Of a stretch of DNA of 11,071 nt, positions 1 through 8,067 are shown piece after piece (the first letter of the stretch is position 1; the number at the start of each line of letters is the position of its first letter). The notes under the pieces were generated by a model. It was given only the letters and a program-made list of their open reading frames with translations. It was not told the origin of the DNA and did not search any database. Origin of the DNA: Lysobacter_C sp966210725 (GTDB lineage: Bacteria; Pseudomonadota; Gammaproteobacteria; Xanthomonadales; Xanthomonadaceae); contig CBIHLN010000087.1 of the NCBI GenBank assembly GCA_966210725.1, positions 1 to 11,071 of the forward strand, in the 5' to 3' direction. A program made the position numbers and the translations under genes.

Positions 1-115
1 AAGCAGCGCGGGTTACCGAAGGCAGGCGTGACCCGTCCTCCCGATACCGCCACATCCCGCGGATATGCGAAAGTCCGCCGACCCCGTTGCGCCCACTGCC
101 CCCGGACCCCATCCC

Positions 116-2338
116 ATGAAGCCCACGCTGCTGCTTGCGACGCTGATGACCCTGACTTCGACCGCCACCGCCCAGACCCTGCCGACCCCGCCCGATGCCG
201 AGCGCCGGCCGCACGTGGTCAAGGCCCCGCATGGCGCCGAGCGCAACGATCCGTACTACTGGCTGCGCGACGACGCCCGCAAGGCGCCGGACATGCTGGC
301 CTACCTCAATGCCGAAAACGCCTACGCCGACGCGGTGATGGCGCCGCTCAAGCCGTTGGAGAACGCGCTGTACGAGGAGATCGTCGGGCGCATCAAGCAG
401 GACGACAGCTCGGTGCCGTACCGCGAGCGCGGCTGGTGGTACTACAGCCGCTTCCAGGCCGGGCAGGACTACCCGATCTACGCCCGCCGCCGCGACGGCG
501 AGGGCGTCGACGCGGTGGCCATCCAGACCGCCAACGACGCCGGCGACTTCGCAGGCGAGCAGGTGCTGCTGGACGTCAACACCATGGCCGCCGACAAGGA
601 CTACTTCAACGTCGGCGACTGGGCCGTCAGCCAGGACAACCGCCTGCTGGCGTGGGCCGAGGACGACGTCGGCCGCCGCCAGTACGTCATCCGCATCAAG
701 AACCTGGAAACCGGCGAGGTCCATTCCGACCGCATCGAGGGCGTATCGGCCAACCTGGTGTGGGCCGACGACAACCGCACGCTGTTCTACGTCGAGAACG
801 ACCCGGAGACGCTGCTCACCGTGCGGGTGAAGAAGCACGTGCTGGGCACGCCGGCCAGCGACGACGCGCTGGTGTACGAAGAGGAAGACGACAGCTTCTA
901 CATGGGCGTCGGCCGCACCCGCGACGACCGCTTCATCTGCATCGGCGTGGAAAGCACGGTGTCGAGCGAAATGCGCTGCGCGCCGGCGGCCGATCCGGGC
1001 GCGTTCACGGTGCTGGCCCCGCGCCAGCGCGACGTGGAGTACGACGCCGACCACCACGGCGGCCGCTGGGTGATCCGCACCAACGCACCGGGCGCCGACG
1101 GCCAGCCCGCGAAGAACTTCAAGATCGTGACCGCCCCCAGCGACGCCACCTCGCGTGCGCAGTGGCAGGACTGGGTGGCGCACGACCCGGATGTCTTCAT
1201 CGACGGCTTCGAGCTGTTCGACGGCTTCACCGCCGTGGCCGAGCGCTCCGGCGGCCTGGAGCGGCTGCGCCTGCTGCGCGGCGCGCCGGGCACCGCGGAT
1301 GCGTCCCAGGAGTACGTCAAGGTGGACGAGCCGGCGTACTCCATCGGCCTGTCGACCAACGCCGAGCCCGACACCCGGTGGCTGCGCTACAGCTACACCT
1401 CGATGACCACGCCGGCGACGACGTATGAGGTCAACATCGCCACCGGCGAGCGCCGCCAGCTCAAGCAGCAGCCGGTGATCGGCTATGACCCGTCGAAATA
1501 CGAGACCGAGCGCCTGTGGGCGACCGCGCGCGACGGCACCAAGATCCCGGTGTCGCTGGTCTACCGCAAGGGCTACCAGAAGGACGGCACTGCCGCGCTG
1601 CTGCAGTACGCCTACGGCAGCTACGGCAACTCGATCGACCCGACCTTCAACCTGCCGGCGGTCAGCCTGCTTGACCGCGGTGTGGTCTACGCCATCGCGC
1701 ACATCCGCGGCGGCCAGGAGATGGGCCGCGCCTGGTACGACGCCGGCAAGCTGCTCAACAAGAAGAACACCTTCACCGACTTCATCGATGTCACCCGCTT
1801 CCTGGTGGAGCAGGGCGTGGCCGCGCCCGACCGCGTCGCGGCCTACGGCGGCAGCGCCGGCGGCCTGCTGATGGGCGCCATCGCCAACATGGCGCCGGAC
1901 GACTACCGCGTGATCCTGTCGCAGGTGCCGTTCGTGGACGTGGTCACCACCATGCTCGACGCCAGCATCCCGCTGACGACCAACGAGTACGACGAGTGGG
2001 GCAACCCCGAGGACGCGCAGTACTACGACTACATGCTGTCGTATTCGCCCTACGACAACCTCACCGCGCAGGCGTACCCGGCGACGTTCGTCGGCACCGG
2101 CCTGTGGGATTCGCAGGTGCAGTACTGGGAGCCGGCCAAGTACGTGGCGAAGCTGCGCGACGTGAATACCGGCACCGAGCCGGTGGTCTTCCGCACCAAC
2201 ATGGACGCCGGCCACGGCGGCAAGTCCGGGCGCTTCCGCCGGTACCGGGAGATGGCGGAGATGTACGCGTTCGCTTTGGATCGGCTGGGGGTGGCGGAAA
2301 CCGCGTCCACGCCGGCGTCGGCGGCGAAGGCGGACTGA
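116..2338 (+). CDS. ptrB: Exported oligopeptidase B-type S9 serine peptidase (prolyl oligopeptidase family)
   Basis: A 740-residue clan SC serine peptidase that should cleave oligopeptides after basic residues. It has the family layout of an N-terminal beta-propeller (about residues 30-450) followed by an alpha/beta-hydrolase domain. The catalytic triad reads as Ser580 in GGSAGG, Asp665 in GLWDSQVQYWEPAK and His700 in MDAGHGGKSGRF; these blocks are nearly identical to E. coli oligopeptidase B. The S1-pocket pair Glu576/Glu578 of the enterobacterial enzyme corresponds here to Glu624 and Asp626. I chose the ATG at 116 over the in-frame ATG at 65 because it begins directly with a signal peptide (MKPTLLLATLMTLTSTATA, cleavage expected before Gln20). 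The enterobacterial enzyme is cytosolic and about 690 residues, so export to the periplasm is a notable difference and is inferred from the signal alone. No strong ribosome site is visible. The C-terminal tail after about residue 725 is Ala/Thr-rich. The gene stands alone. Confidence 0.93.
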   Translation: MKPTLLLATLMTLTSTATAQTLPTPPDAERRPHVVKAPHGAERNDPYYWLRDDARKAPDMLAYLNAENAYADAVMAPLKPLENALYEEIVGRIKQDDSSVPYRERGWWYYSRFQAGQDYPIYARRRDGEGVDAVAIQTANDAGDFAGEQVLLDVNTMAADKDYFNVGDWAVSQDNRLLAWAEDDVGRRQYVIRIKNLETGEVHSDRIEGVSANLVWADDNRTLFYVENDPETLLTVRVKKHVLGTPASDDALVYEEEDDSFYMGVGRTRDDRFICIGVESTVSSEMRCAPAADPGAFTVLAPRQRDVEYDADHHGGRWVIRTNAPGADGQPAKNFKIVTAPSDATSRAQWQDWVAHDPDVFIDGFELFDGFTAVAERSGGLERLRLLRGAPGTADASQEYVKVDEPAYSIGLSTNAEPDTRWLRYSYTSMTTPATTYEVNIATGERRQLKQQPVIGYDPSKYETERLWATARDGTKIPVSLVYRKGYQKDGTAALLQYAYGSYGNSIDPTFNLPAVSLLDRGVVYAIAHIRGGQEMGRAWYDAGKLLNKKNTFTDFIDVTRFLVEQGVAAPDRVAAYGGSAGGLLMGAIANMAPDDYRVILSQVPFVDVVTTMLDASIPLTTNEYDEWGNPEDAQYYDYMLSYSPYDNLTAQAYPATFVGTGLWDSQVQYWEPAKYVAKLRDVNTGTEPVVFRTNMDAGHGGKSGRFRRYREMAEMYAFALDRLGVAETASTPASAAKAD

Positions 2339-2375
2339 CCGCCGGCCGTCCAGCCCCGTCGCGCGCCTGCCCTTG

Positions 2376-2396
2376 CCGTCCTGCACGCAGTGACGG
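2376..2396 (+). other. Intergenic hairpin downstream of ptrB
   Basis: CCGTC-CTG at 2376-2383 pairs with CAG-t-GACGG at 2388-2396, with a CACG loop and one bulged T. It lies 38 bases after the ptrB stop codon. A second, wider inverted repeat (GGCCGTCC at 2344-2351 and GGACGGCC at 2425-2432) brackets it. No U-run follows, so a classical intrinsic terminator is not supported; transcript-end stabilisation or a Rho-dependent end is possible. I see no gene in 2339-2483. Confidence 0.3.
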
Positions 2397-2483
2397 ATCA
2401 GCGTTCCGCTTGAACAACCGGGGCGGACGGCCAGGTCCCTCGCTGCACCCGGGACCGCATCGTATGGCGGGCATGCCGTTGCC

Positions 2484-2885
2484 ATGACTCGACACGATCC
2501 GGACACCGGCCCGACATCCGCCCGCTTCCGCTGGGCGTGGTGGCTGCTGGCCTACGGCGCACTCGCGCTTGGCGTCATCGGAGTCGTCGTGCCCGGGCTG
2601 CCGACGGTCCCGTTCATCCTGCTGTCGGCGTATGCCGCCGCCCGCGGCTCGCGGCGCCTGCACCGCTGGTTGCTCGCGCACCCGCGCTTCGGCCCGATGA
2701 TCCACGACTGGCAGGCGCACGGCGCCGTCGCGCGGCGCTCCAAGGTGCTCGCCATCGGCACCATGATGCTGTGCGCGGGCGTGATGTTCCTGACCGCGCC
2801 GCGTGTGTGGATGGCGCTGACCGGCACCGCGATCATGGCGGTGGTCGGGACCTGGCTGTGGCACCGGCCCGAGCCGCCGCGCTGA
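2484..2885 (+). CDS. YbaN/DUF454 family inner-membrane protein
   Basis: A 133-residue integral membrane protein of the DUF454 (YbaN) family, whose biochemical role is not established. The hallmark block is visible: a first hydrophobic helix (about 13-33), then GVVVPGLPTVPFILLSAYAA with its conserved PGLPTVPF, a basic HRWLLAHPRFGPMIHDW segment (about 54-75), and two closely spaced C-terminal helices (about 88-106 and 108-124). The length is typical of the family. It starts with ATG at 2484, and no clear Shine-Dalgarno sequence precedes it. It ends 37 bases before the lptM start, but the lptM promoter candidate lies in that gap, so the two may be transcribed separately. Confidence 0.85.
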   Translation: MTRHDPDTGPTSARFRWAWWLLAYGALALGVIGVVVPGLPTVPFILLSAYAAARGSRRLHRWLLAHPRFGPMIHDWQAHGAVARRSKVLAIGTMMLCAGVMFLTAPRVWMALTGTAIMAVVGTWLWHRPEPPR

Positions 2886-2910
2886 CCTACGCAGCCGCGT
2901 GCGCCGGGGC

Positions 2911-2916
2911 TACACT
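2911..2916 (+). promoter_or_regulatory. Candidate -10 box (TACACT) for a leaderless lptM transcript
   Basis: TACACT ends 6 bases before the lptM ATG, so initiation at the usual distance would fall on or next to the A of the start codon. No Shine-Dalgarno sequence lies between the box and the ATG, which fits a leaderless mRNA. I see no convincing -35 hexamer at normal spacing. It would drive the lptM-dapF-DUF484-xerC run. Confidence 0.45.
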
Positions 2917-2922
2917 GCGGCG

Positions 2923-3228
2923 ATGGACATCCGCCCCGCATTGAATCTTCTCGCCCCGGCCCTGCTGGCCCTTTCGCTGGCCGCGTGCGGCAACAAGGGT
3001 CCCTTGATCCAGGCGCCGACGGCCCCGGTCGACCCCGAACAGGCCCCGGCCACGCCGACCGGCGAAGTGCCGGTGGAACTGGCCCCCGCCGAAGCCGACA
3101 CCGACACCTCCGACGAGGTCGTTCAGGATGGCATGCTGATCAACGAGGACGAGGCCACCGACGGTGCCGTCGAGCCGCCGGTCGACGACACGCCGCCCGA
3201 CCCGACCGACGACGACGGGAATGGCTGA
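2923..3228 (+). CDS. lptM: LptM (YifL-type) small outer-membrane lipoprotein
   Basis: A 101-residue lipoprotein. A short N-terminus (MDIRP) and a hydrophobic stretch lead to the lipobox LAAC with the lipidated Cys22, followed at once by GNKGPL. The C-G-x-K-G-P-L pattern is the LptM/YifL signature. LptM acts at the outer membrane on LptD-LptE, helping the LPS translocon mature. The N-terminal signature is what the family requires; the remainder is longer than in E. coli (67 residues) and strongly acidic. The mature part has 13 Asp and 8 Glu against a single Lys, and is rich in Pro and Thr, so it is probably disordered. The ATG at 2923 is preferred over an in-frame GTG at 2899 because it gives a normal lipoprotein signal. 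The stop overlaps the dapF start by 8 bases, so the two are likely translationally coupled. Confidence 0.85.
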   Translation: MDIRPALNLLAPALLALSLAACGNKGPLIQAPTAPVDPEQAPATPTGEVPVELAPAEADTDTSDEVVQDGMLINEDEATDGAVEPPVDDTPPDPTDDDGNG

Positions 3229-4081
3229 CCGCGCCTCCGCGCCTGATCCTGCCGTACTGCGTTTCAGCAAGATGCACGGTGCGGGCAACGACTTCGTCGT
3301 GCTCGACCTGCGCGGCGGGCGATCGGCGCCCACGCCGCAGCTGTGCCGTGCGCTGGCCGACCGCCACACCGGGGTCGGCTGCGACCAGATCCTGACGATC
3401 GAGGACGCGCCGGACCCCGGCGTGGTCGCCGCCTACCGCATCTGGAACAGCGACGGCAGCGCGGCGGGGCAGTGCGGCAATGGCGCGCGCTGTGTCGCCG
3501 CCTGGCTGGTGCGCGATGGCGCGTCAGGCGCGGGCGACTTCGTACTCACCAGCCCGGCCGGTCGCCACGACGTGCAACGGCTGGACGATGGCCGCTACCG
3601 CATCGCGATGGGCGTGCCGGCGTTCGACCCGTCGCGGATTCCGCTCGTGGGTTTCGACGCGGCCGACCGCTACACCCTGCAGTGCGACGGCGGCACGGTC
3701 GCGTTCGGCGCGGTGTCGATGGGCAACCCGCATGCGGTCATCGAGGTCGACGATGTCGATACCGCGCCGGTCGATGCGCTCGGCCAGTGGCTGCAGGCGC
3801 AGCCGGCGTTCCCGGACTCGGTCAACGTCGGCTTCGCCCAGGTCACGGGCGTGAACCGCATCCGCCTGCGCGTGTTCGAGCGCGGCGTCGGCGAGACCCT
3901 CGCCTGTGGCAGCGGCGCCTGCGCGGCCGCGGCGGTGTTGATGCGGCGTGGACGCCTCGCGCGGCGCGCGATGGTGTCGCTGCCCGGCGGCGATCTTGAA
4001 ATTGACTGGCCCGACGATGCCGCCGGCATCACCATGGCCGGGCCGGTGGCATTTGTATTCGAAGGAGAGTGGTGGGCATGA
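3221..4081 (+). CDS. dapF: Diaminopimelate epimerase DapF
   Basis: A 286-residue cytoplasmic enzyme that interconverts LL- and meso-diaminopimelate, feeding lysine synthesis and peptidoglycan. The family N-terminus FSKMHGAGNDFVVLD is clear. The two catalytic cysteines of this PLP-independent racemase are Cys85 in GQCGNGARC and Cys229 in ACGSGAC. The length is normal. The start at 3221 lies inside the end of lptM (8-base overlap) and gives about 15 residues before the conserved FSKMHG; GGGA sits almost against the ATG, so initiation probably relies on coupling to lptM. The stop overlaps the next start as ATGA (4078-4081). The lysA gene that accompanies dapF in pseudomonads is not present here. 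Confidence 0.97.
   Translation: MADRASAPDPAVLRFSKMHGAGNDFVVLDLRGGRSAPTPQLCRALADRHTGVGCDQILTIEDAPDPGVVAAYRIWNSDGSAAGQCGNGARCVAAWLVRDGASGAGDFVLTSPAGRHDVQRLDDGRYRIAMGVPAFDPSRIPLVGFDAADRYTLQCDGGTVAFGAVSMGNPHAVIEVDDVDTAPVDALGQWLQAQPAFPDSVNVGFAQVTGVNRIRLRVFERGVGETLACGSGACAAAAVLMRRGRLARRAMVSLPGGDLEIDWPDDAAGITMAGPVAFVFEGEWWA
4062..4067 (+). promoter_or_regulatory. Strong ribosome binding site (AAGGAG) inside the dapF end
   Basis: AAGGAG lies within the last codons of dapF, with 10 bases before the ATG at 4078. It overlaps the spacing needed by an in-frame GTG at 4069, which is only 1 base downstream, and so decides in favour of 4078 as the start of the DUF484 gene. Confidence 0.7.
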
Positions 4082-4752
4082 GCGATACACGCGAGGCGCT
4101 GGGCGCGCATGAAGTGGCGGCGTGGCTGCGGCGGCACCCGAAGTTCCTGCAGCAGTTCCCGGACCTCGCGATCACCCTGGTGGTGCCGCGCGACGAGGGC
4201 CCGGCCGCGTCGCTGGCCAGCTACCAGCTGGAGGTGCTGCGCGACAAAAACCGCGAGCTCACACGGCGCCTGCACGAGTTGTTCGGCAACGCACAGGAGA
4301 ACGAGCGGTTGGCGGTGCGTACGCACCAGCTGACCCTCGCGCTGATGCGCCAGCCCTCGCGCGCCGACGTGGTGCGGGCGATGGCGGCCACGCTGGCGGA
4401 GGACTTCAACGGCGACCTGGTGCGCATCGTGCTGTTCGAGTCCATCGACGGGCTGGAGGACGCCGACTGGCTGCAGGTGGTCGACGCCGGTGATGCGCGC
4501 CTGGCGCCGTTCGCCGACTGCCTGGCCGAGGGCGCCCCGCTTTGCGGCCGCCTGCAGCCGGCCAAGCACGACGTGCTCTACGACGACCGTGCGCCCGACG
4601 TGCAGTCCACCGCGCTGCTGCCGCTGCCGGGCCTGGGCCTGGTCGCAGTCGGCAGCGGCGACGCCAACCGGTTCTTCCCGGGCATGGGCACGCTGTTCCT
4701 GCGGATGATGGGCGAGGCGTTCGCTGCGGCCCTGGCGCGCGACGCGCGCTGA
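4078..4752 (+). CDS. DUF484 family protein (YigA-type, GAF-like)
   Basis: A 224-residue soluble protein of the DUF484 family, whose molecular function is unknown. The N-terminal part carries the family pattern: a helical VAAWLRRHPKFLQQFPDLAITL segment (about 11-35), then a likely coiled coil with YQLEVLRDKNRELTRRLHEL (about 45-66) and NERLAVRTHQL. The remaining two-thirds (about 95-220) reads as a GAF-like alpha/beta domain ending MGTLFLRMMGEAFAAAL. No catalytic motif is evident. It sits between dapF and xerC as yigA does in enterobacteria, and this pairing with xerC is widespread, which suggests but does not prove a related role. It overlaps the dapF stop by 4 bases. Confidence 0.88.
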   Translation: MSDTREALGAHEVAAWLRRHPKFLQQFPDLAITLVVPRDEGPAASLASYQLEVLRDKNRELTRRLHELFGNAQENERLAVRTHQLTLALMRQPSRADVVRAMAATLAEDFNGDLVRIVLFESIDGLEDADWLQVVDAGDARLAPFADCLAEGAPLCGRLQPAKHDVLYDDRAPDVQSTALLPLPGLGLVAVGSGDANRFFPGMGTLFLRMMGEAFAAALARDAR

Positions 4753-4776
4753 GGCCGGACACGCGCGGGCACTCCA

Positions 4777-5649
4777 GTGAGCGCGGTCGACCAGTTCCTG
4801 TCCCATCTCGATGTCGAGCGACGCGTGTCGCCGCACACGCTCGCCGCCTACCGCCGCGACCTGGAGGCGCTGTCGCTGTGGGCCACTGACAATGGACAGG
4901 CGGTGGAACGGCTGCAGGCCGACCACATCCGCGCGTTCGTGGCCGCCGAACACCGCCGCGGCCTGACGCCCAAGAGCCTGCAGCGCCGGTTGTCGGCCTG
5001 CCGCAGCTTCTACGCCTGGCTGCTGCGCAATGGGCGCATTGCCGCCAGCCCCGCCGCGGCCATCCGTGCGCCCAAGGCCCCGCGCAAGCTGCCGCAGGTG
5101 CTGGACCCGGACGAGGCCAAGGCGCTGGTCGAGGTGCCCACCGATGCCCCCCTGGGCGTGCGTGACCGCGCATTGCTCGAGCTGTTCTATTCGTCCGGCC
5201 TGCGCCTGTCGGAGCTGTGCGGCCTGCACTGGCGCGACCTCCACCTGGACGACGGACTGGTGCACGTGCTCGGCAAGGGCAGCAAGCAGCGCATCGTCCC
5301 ACTGGGCTCGCACGCGCGCACCGCGCTGGGCGACTGGAAGCGCGAATCCGGCGGCACCGCCGACACGCCGGTATTCCCGGGCCGCAAGGGACCGATCACG
5401 CCGCGGGCGGTGCAGTTGCGGTTGCGGCAGCTGGCGCAACGCCAGGGCCTGTTCAAGCGCGTGCATCCGCACCTGCTGCGCCATTCCTTCGCCAGCCACA
5501 TCCTGGAATCCTCCGGCGATCTGCGCGGCGTGCAGGAACTGCTCGGCCACGCCGACATTGCCACCACCCAGATCTACACGCACCTGGACTATCAGCACCT
5601 CTCGCGTGTCTACGACGCGGCGCACCCGCGCGCCAAGCGCAAGCCGTAG
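4777..5649 (+). CDS. xerC: Tyrosine recombinase XerC
   Basis: A 290-residue site-specific recombinase that acts with XerD at dif to resolve chromosome dimers at division. An N-terminal SAM-like core-binding domain (about 1-95, SAVDQFLSHLDVERRVSPHTLAAYRRDL) is followed by the catalytic domain. All active-site residues are visible: Arg143 (SGLRLSEL), Lys167 (GKGSK), His232 and Arg235 (HLLRHSFASH), His258 (LLGHADIATTQIYTH) and the nucleophile Tyr267. The chromosomal position after dapF-DUF484 and the normal length identify it as XerC rather than an integrase. The start is GTG at 4777, chosen from the family N-terminus; the ribosome site is weak. It starts 24 bases after the DUF484 stop and ends the dapF operon. 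Confidence 0.96.
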   Translation: MSAVDQFLSHLDVERRVSPHTLAAYRRDLEALSLWATDNGQAVERLQADHIRAFVAAEHRRGLTPKSLQRRLSACRSFYAWLLRNGRIAASPAAAIRAPKAPRKLPQVLDPDEAKALVEVPTDAPLGVRDRALLELFYSSGLRLSELCGLHWRDLHLDDGLVHVLGKGSKQRIVPLGSHARTALGDWKRESGGTADTPVFPGRKGPITPRAVQLRLRQLAQRQGLFKRVHPHLLRHSFASHILESSGDLRGVQELLGHADIATTQIYTHLDYQHLSRVYDAAHPRAKRKP

Positions 5650-5661
5650 CTGTTGCGACCC

Positions 5662-5738
5662 TGTAGGAGCGGCTTCAGCCGCGAACTCGAGTCGGTCACG
5701 CGCGGCGGTTGACGCTCGCGGCTGAAGCCGCGCCTGCA
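5662..5738. repeat. GTAG-type REP inverted pair (BIME-like) between xerC and hslV
   Basis: One 23-bp element on the + strand at 5662-5684 begins TGTAGGAGCGGC, and its core GCGGCTTCAGCCGC is itself a palindrome. A degenerate mate in the opposite orientation lies at 5716-5738 (it ends GCGCCTGCA instead of GCTCCTACA). The spacer is 31 bases. The GTAG opening and the stem match the GTAG REP class described in Stenotrophomonas and Xanthomonas (SMAG elements), which is mobilised by RAYT transposases. The pair starts 12 bases after the xerC stop and could protect or attenuate the xerC transcript end. Confidence 0.85.
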
Positions 5739-5754
5739 CCCACCGGCAGTCCCG

Positions 5755-5783
5755 CCCTTGCGCCACCGCTCGGCGATCCCCAT
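5755..5783 (+). promoter_or_regulatory. Candidate sigma-32 (RpoH) heat-shock promoter of hslVU
   Basis: CCCTTG at 5755-5760, followed by CG, resembles the -35 of RpoH promoters (CCCTTGAA). CCCCAT at 5778-5783 matches the conserved first six bases of the -10 (CCCCATNT), although it continues CC rather than TT. About 15 bases separate CTTGCG from CCCCAT, within the expected range. Transcription would start near 5790, about 20 bases before hslV. The -35 lacks the terminal A run, so this is a good but imperfect match. The hslVU operon is a known RpoH target in E. coli. CCCC at 5778-5781 also pairs with GGGG at 5788-5791. Confidence 0.55.
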
Positions 5784-5810
5784 CCAAGGGGCTCGACCCC
5801 CGGAGGCCGC

Positions 5811-6362
5811 ATGGACCCCAGCCAGAACCCCACCCGCTTCCACGCCACCACCATCGTCTCGGTGCGTCGCGATGGCCGCGTCGCCGTTGCCGGCGACGGC
5901 CAGGTCACGCTCGGCCACACGGTGATGAAGGGCAACGCGCGCAAGGTGCGCCGCCTCGGCCGCGACGGCCAGGTGCTGGCGGGCTTCGCCGGCGCGGCCG
6001 CCGATGCGTTCACCCTGTTCGAACTGTTCGAGGCCAAGCTGGAGAAGCACGGCCAGCTGACCCGCGCCGCGGTGGAGATGGCCAAGGACTGGCGCACCGA
6101 GCGCCGCTTCGGGAAGCTCGAGGCGCTGCTCGCCGTCGCCGACCGCGAAACCTCGCTCGTGATCAGCGGCACCGGCGACGTCATCGAGCCGGAGGACGGG
6201 ATCATCGCCATCGGTTCGGGCGGCATGTACGCCCTGAGCGCTGCGCGTGCGCTGATGGCGCACACCACGCTGGACGCCACGACCATCGCCACCGAGGCGA
6301 TCAACATCGCCGGCGACGTGTGCATCTACACCAACCGCAACGTGGTGGTGGAAGAACTGTAG
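5811..6362 (+). CDS. hslV: ATP-dependent protease catalytic subunit HslV (ClpQ)
   Basis: A 183-residue N-terminal-nucleophile threonine peptidase that forms the double-hexamer proteolytic core of HslUV. The mature enzyme should start at Thr13 after removal of a 12-residue propeptide (MDPSQNPTRFHA before TTIVSVRR). Family blocks GDGQVTLGHTVMKGNARKVRRL, GFAGAAADAFTLFELFE, KDWRTERRFGKLEALLAVAD, IAIGSGGMYALSAARAL and IAGDVCIYTNRN are all intact. The ATG at 5811 has a good ribosome site, CGGAGG at 5801-5806. The protein ends VVVEEL, a few residues shorter than the E. coli protein. Its TAG stop lies inside a GTAG repeat, whose signature bases form the stop codon. It is followed after 87 bases by hslU, and the heat-shock promoter candidate lies just upstream. 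Confidence 0.97.
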   Translation: MDPSQNPTRFHATTIVSVRRDGRVAVAGDGQVTLGHTVMKGNARKVRRLGRDGQVLAGFAGAAADAFTLFELFEAKLEKHGQLTRAAVEMAKDWRTERRFGKLEALLAVADRETSLVISGTGDVIEPEDGIIAIGSGGMYALSAARALMAHTTLDATTIATEAINIAGDVCIYTNRNVVVEEL

Positions 6363-6435
6363 GAGCGGCTCCAGCCGCGATCGGATAACCGGTCGCGCCA
6401 ACCCGCTCCCGATCGCGGCTGAAGCCGCTCCTACG
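6358..6435. repeat. GTAG-type REP inverted pair filling the hslV-hslU gap
   Basis: The + strand element at 6358-6380 (TGTAGGAGCGGC, inner core GCGGCTCCAGCCGC) faces an inverted mate at 6413-6435. Pairing extends beyond the repeats (GCGATCGG at 6377-6384 with CCGATCGC at 6409-6416), so the whole 78-base block can fold into one long hairpin. It occupies nearly all of the 87-base intercistronic region. Its first TAG is the hslV stop codon, and its right end is 14 bases before the hslU ATG. Confidence 0.9.
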
Positions 6436-6449
6436 AAAGCCTTTGACCC

Positions 6450-7853
<1,404 letters not shown>

Positions 7854-7880
7854 TCGCACCGGTCTGAGGCCGACACCGGA

Positions 7881-7954
7881 AGCCCGGCTAGGCGCCGCGC
7901 ACCCCGGGCTAGGTGAGGTGGTCATGGCAGCCCGCTGCGGCCTTCGGCCGTAGC
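7881..7954 (+). other. Two hairpins downstream of hslU
   Basis: AGCCCGG at 7881-7887 pairs with CCGGGCT at 7904-7910 over a 16-base loop. A tighter 9-bp stem GCTGCGGCC (7934-7942) / GGCCGTAGC (7946-7954, one G-T pair) has a TTC loop and a further GCCC/GGGC extension. Neither is followed by a U-run. They are likely to mark the 3' end of the hslVU transcript, but a standard intrinsic terminator is not shown. I see no gene in 7854-8067. Confidence 0.35.
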
Positions 7955-8067
7955 GCTGGGCAGTCCGTCAGATCGGGCGGCGCCCACCTGTCTTGCATCC
8001 TGCGTGTTTCGTGTCAGGTTTTCCGGCCGGCGATGGACTAACCCTCCTGAACCCACCGGAGAACGCC

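Noticed and set aside
65..115. Upstream ATG for the S9 peptidase
   Set aside because: It would add 17 residues before a complete signal peptide and block normal export; the ATG at 116 fits better.
1..115. tRNA end, promoter or gene upstream of the S9 peptidase
   Set aside because: I could not find a cloverleaf, a credible promoter pair or a supported coding frame in this short stretch.
3670..5787. Long open frame on the minus strand opposite dapF, DUF484 and xerC
   Set aside because: Same reason: all three + strand genes have intact family motifs, and the mirrored product is rich in Gln, Arg and Ala without recognisable domains.
7934..7960. Intrinsic terminator after hslU
   Set aside because: The stem is strong but no U-run follows, so only a hairpin is reported.
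7993..8067. Upstream in-frame start of the multi-pass membrane protein
   Set aside because: The GGAG at 8058-8061 is correctly placed for the ATG at 8068, and the extra 25 residues have no membrane or family character.
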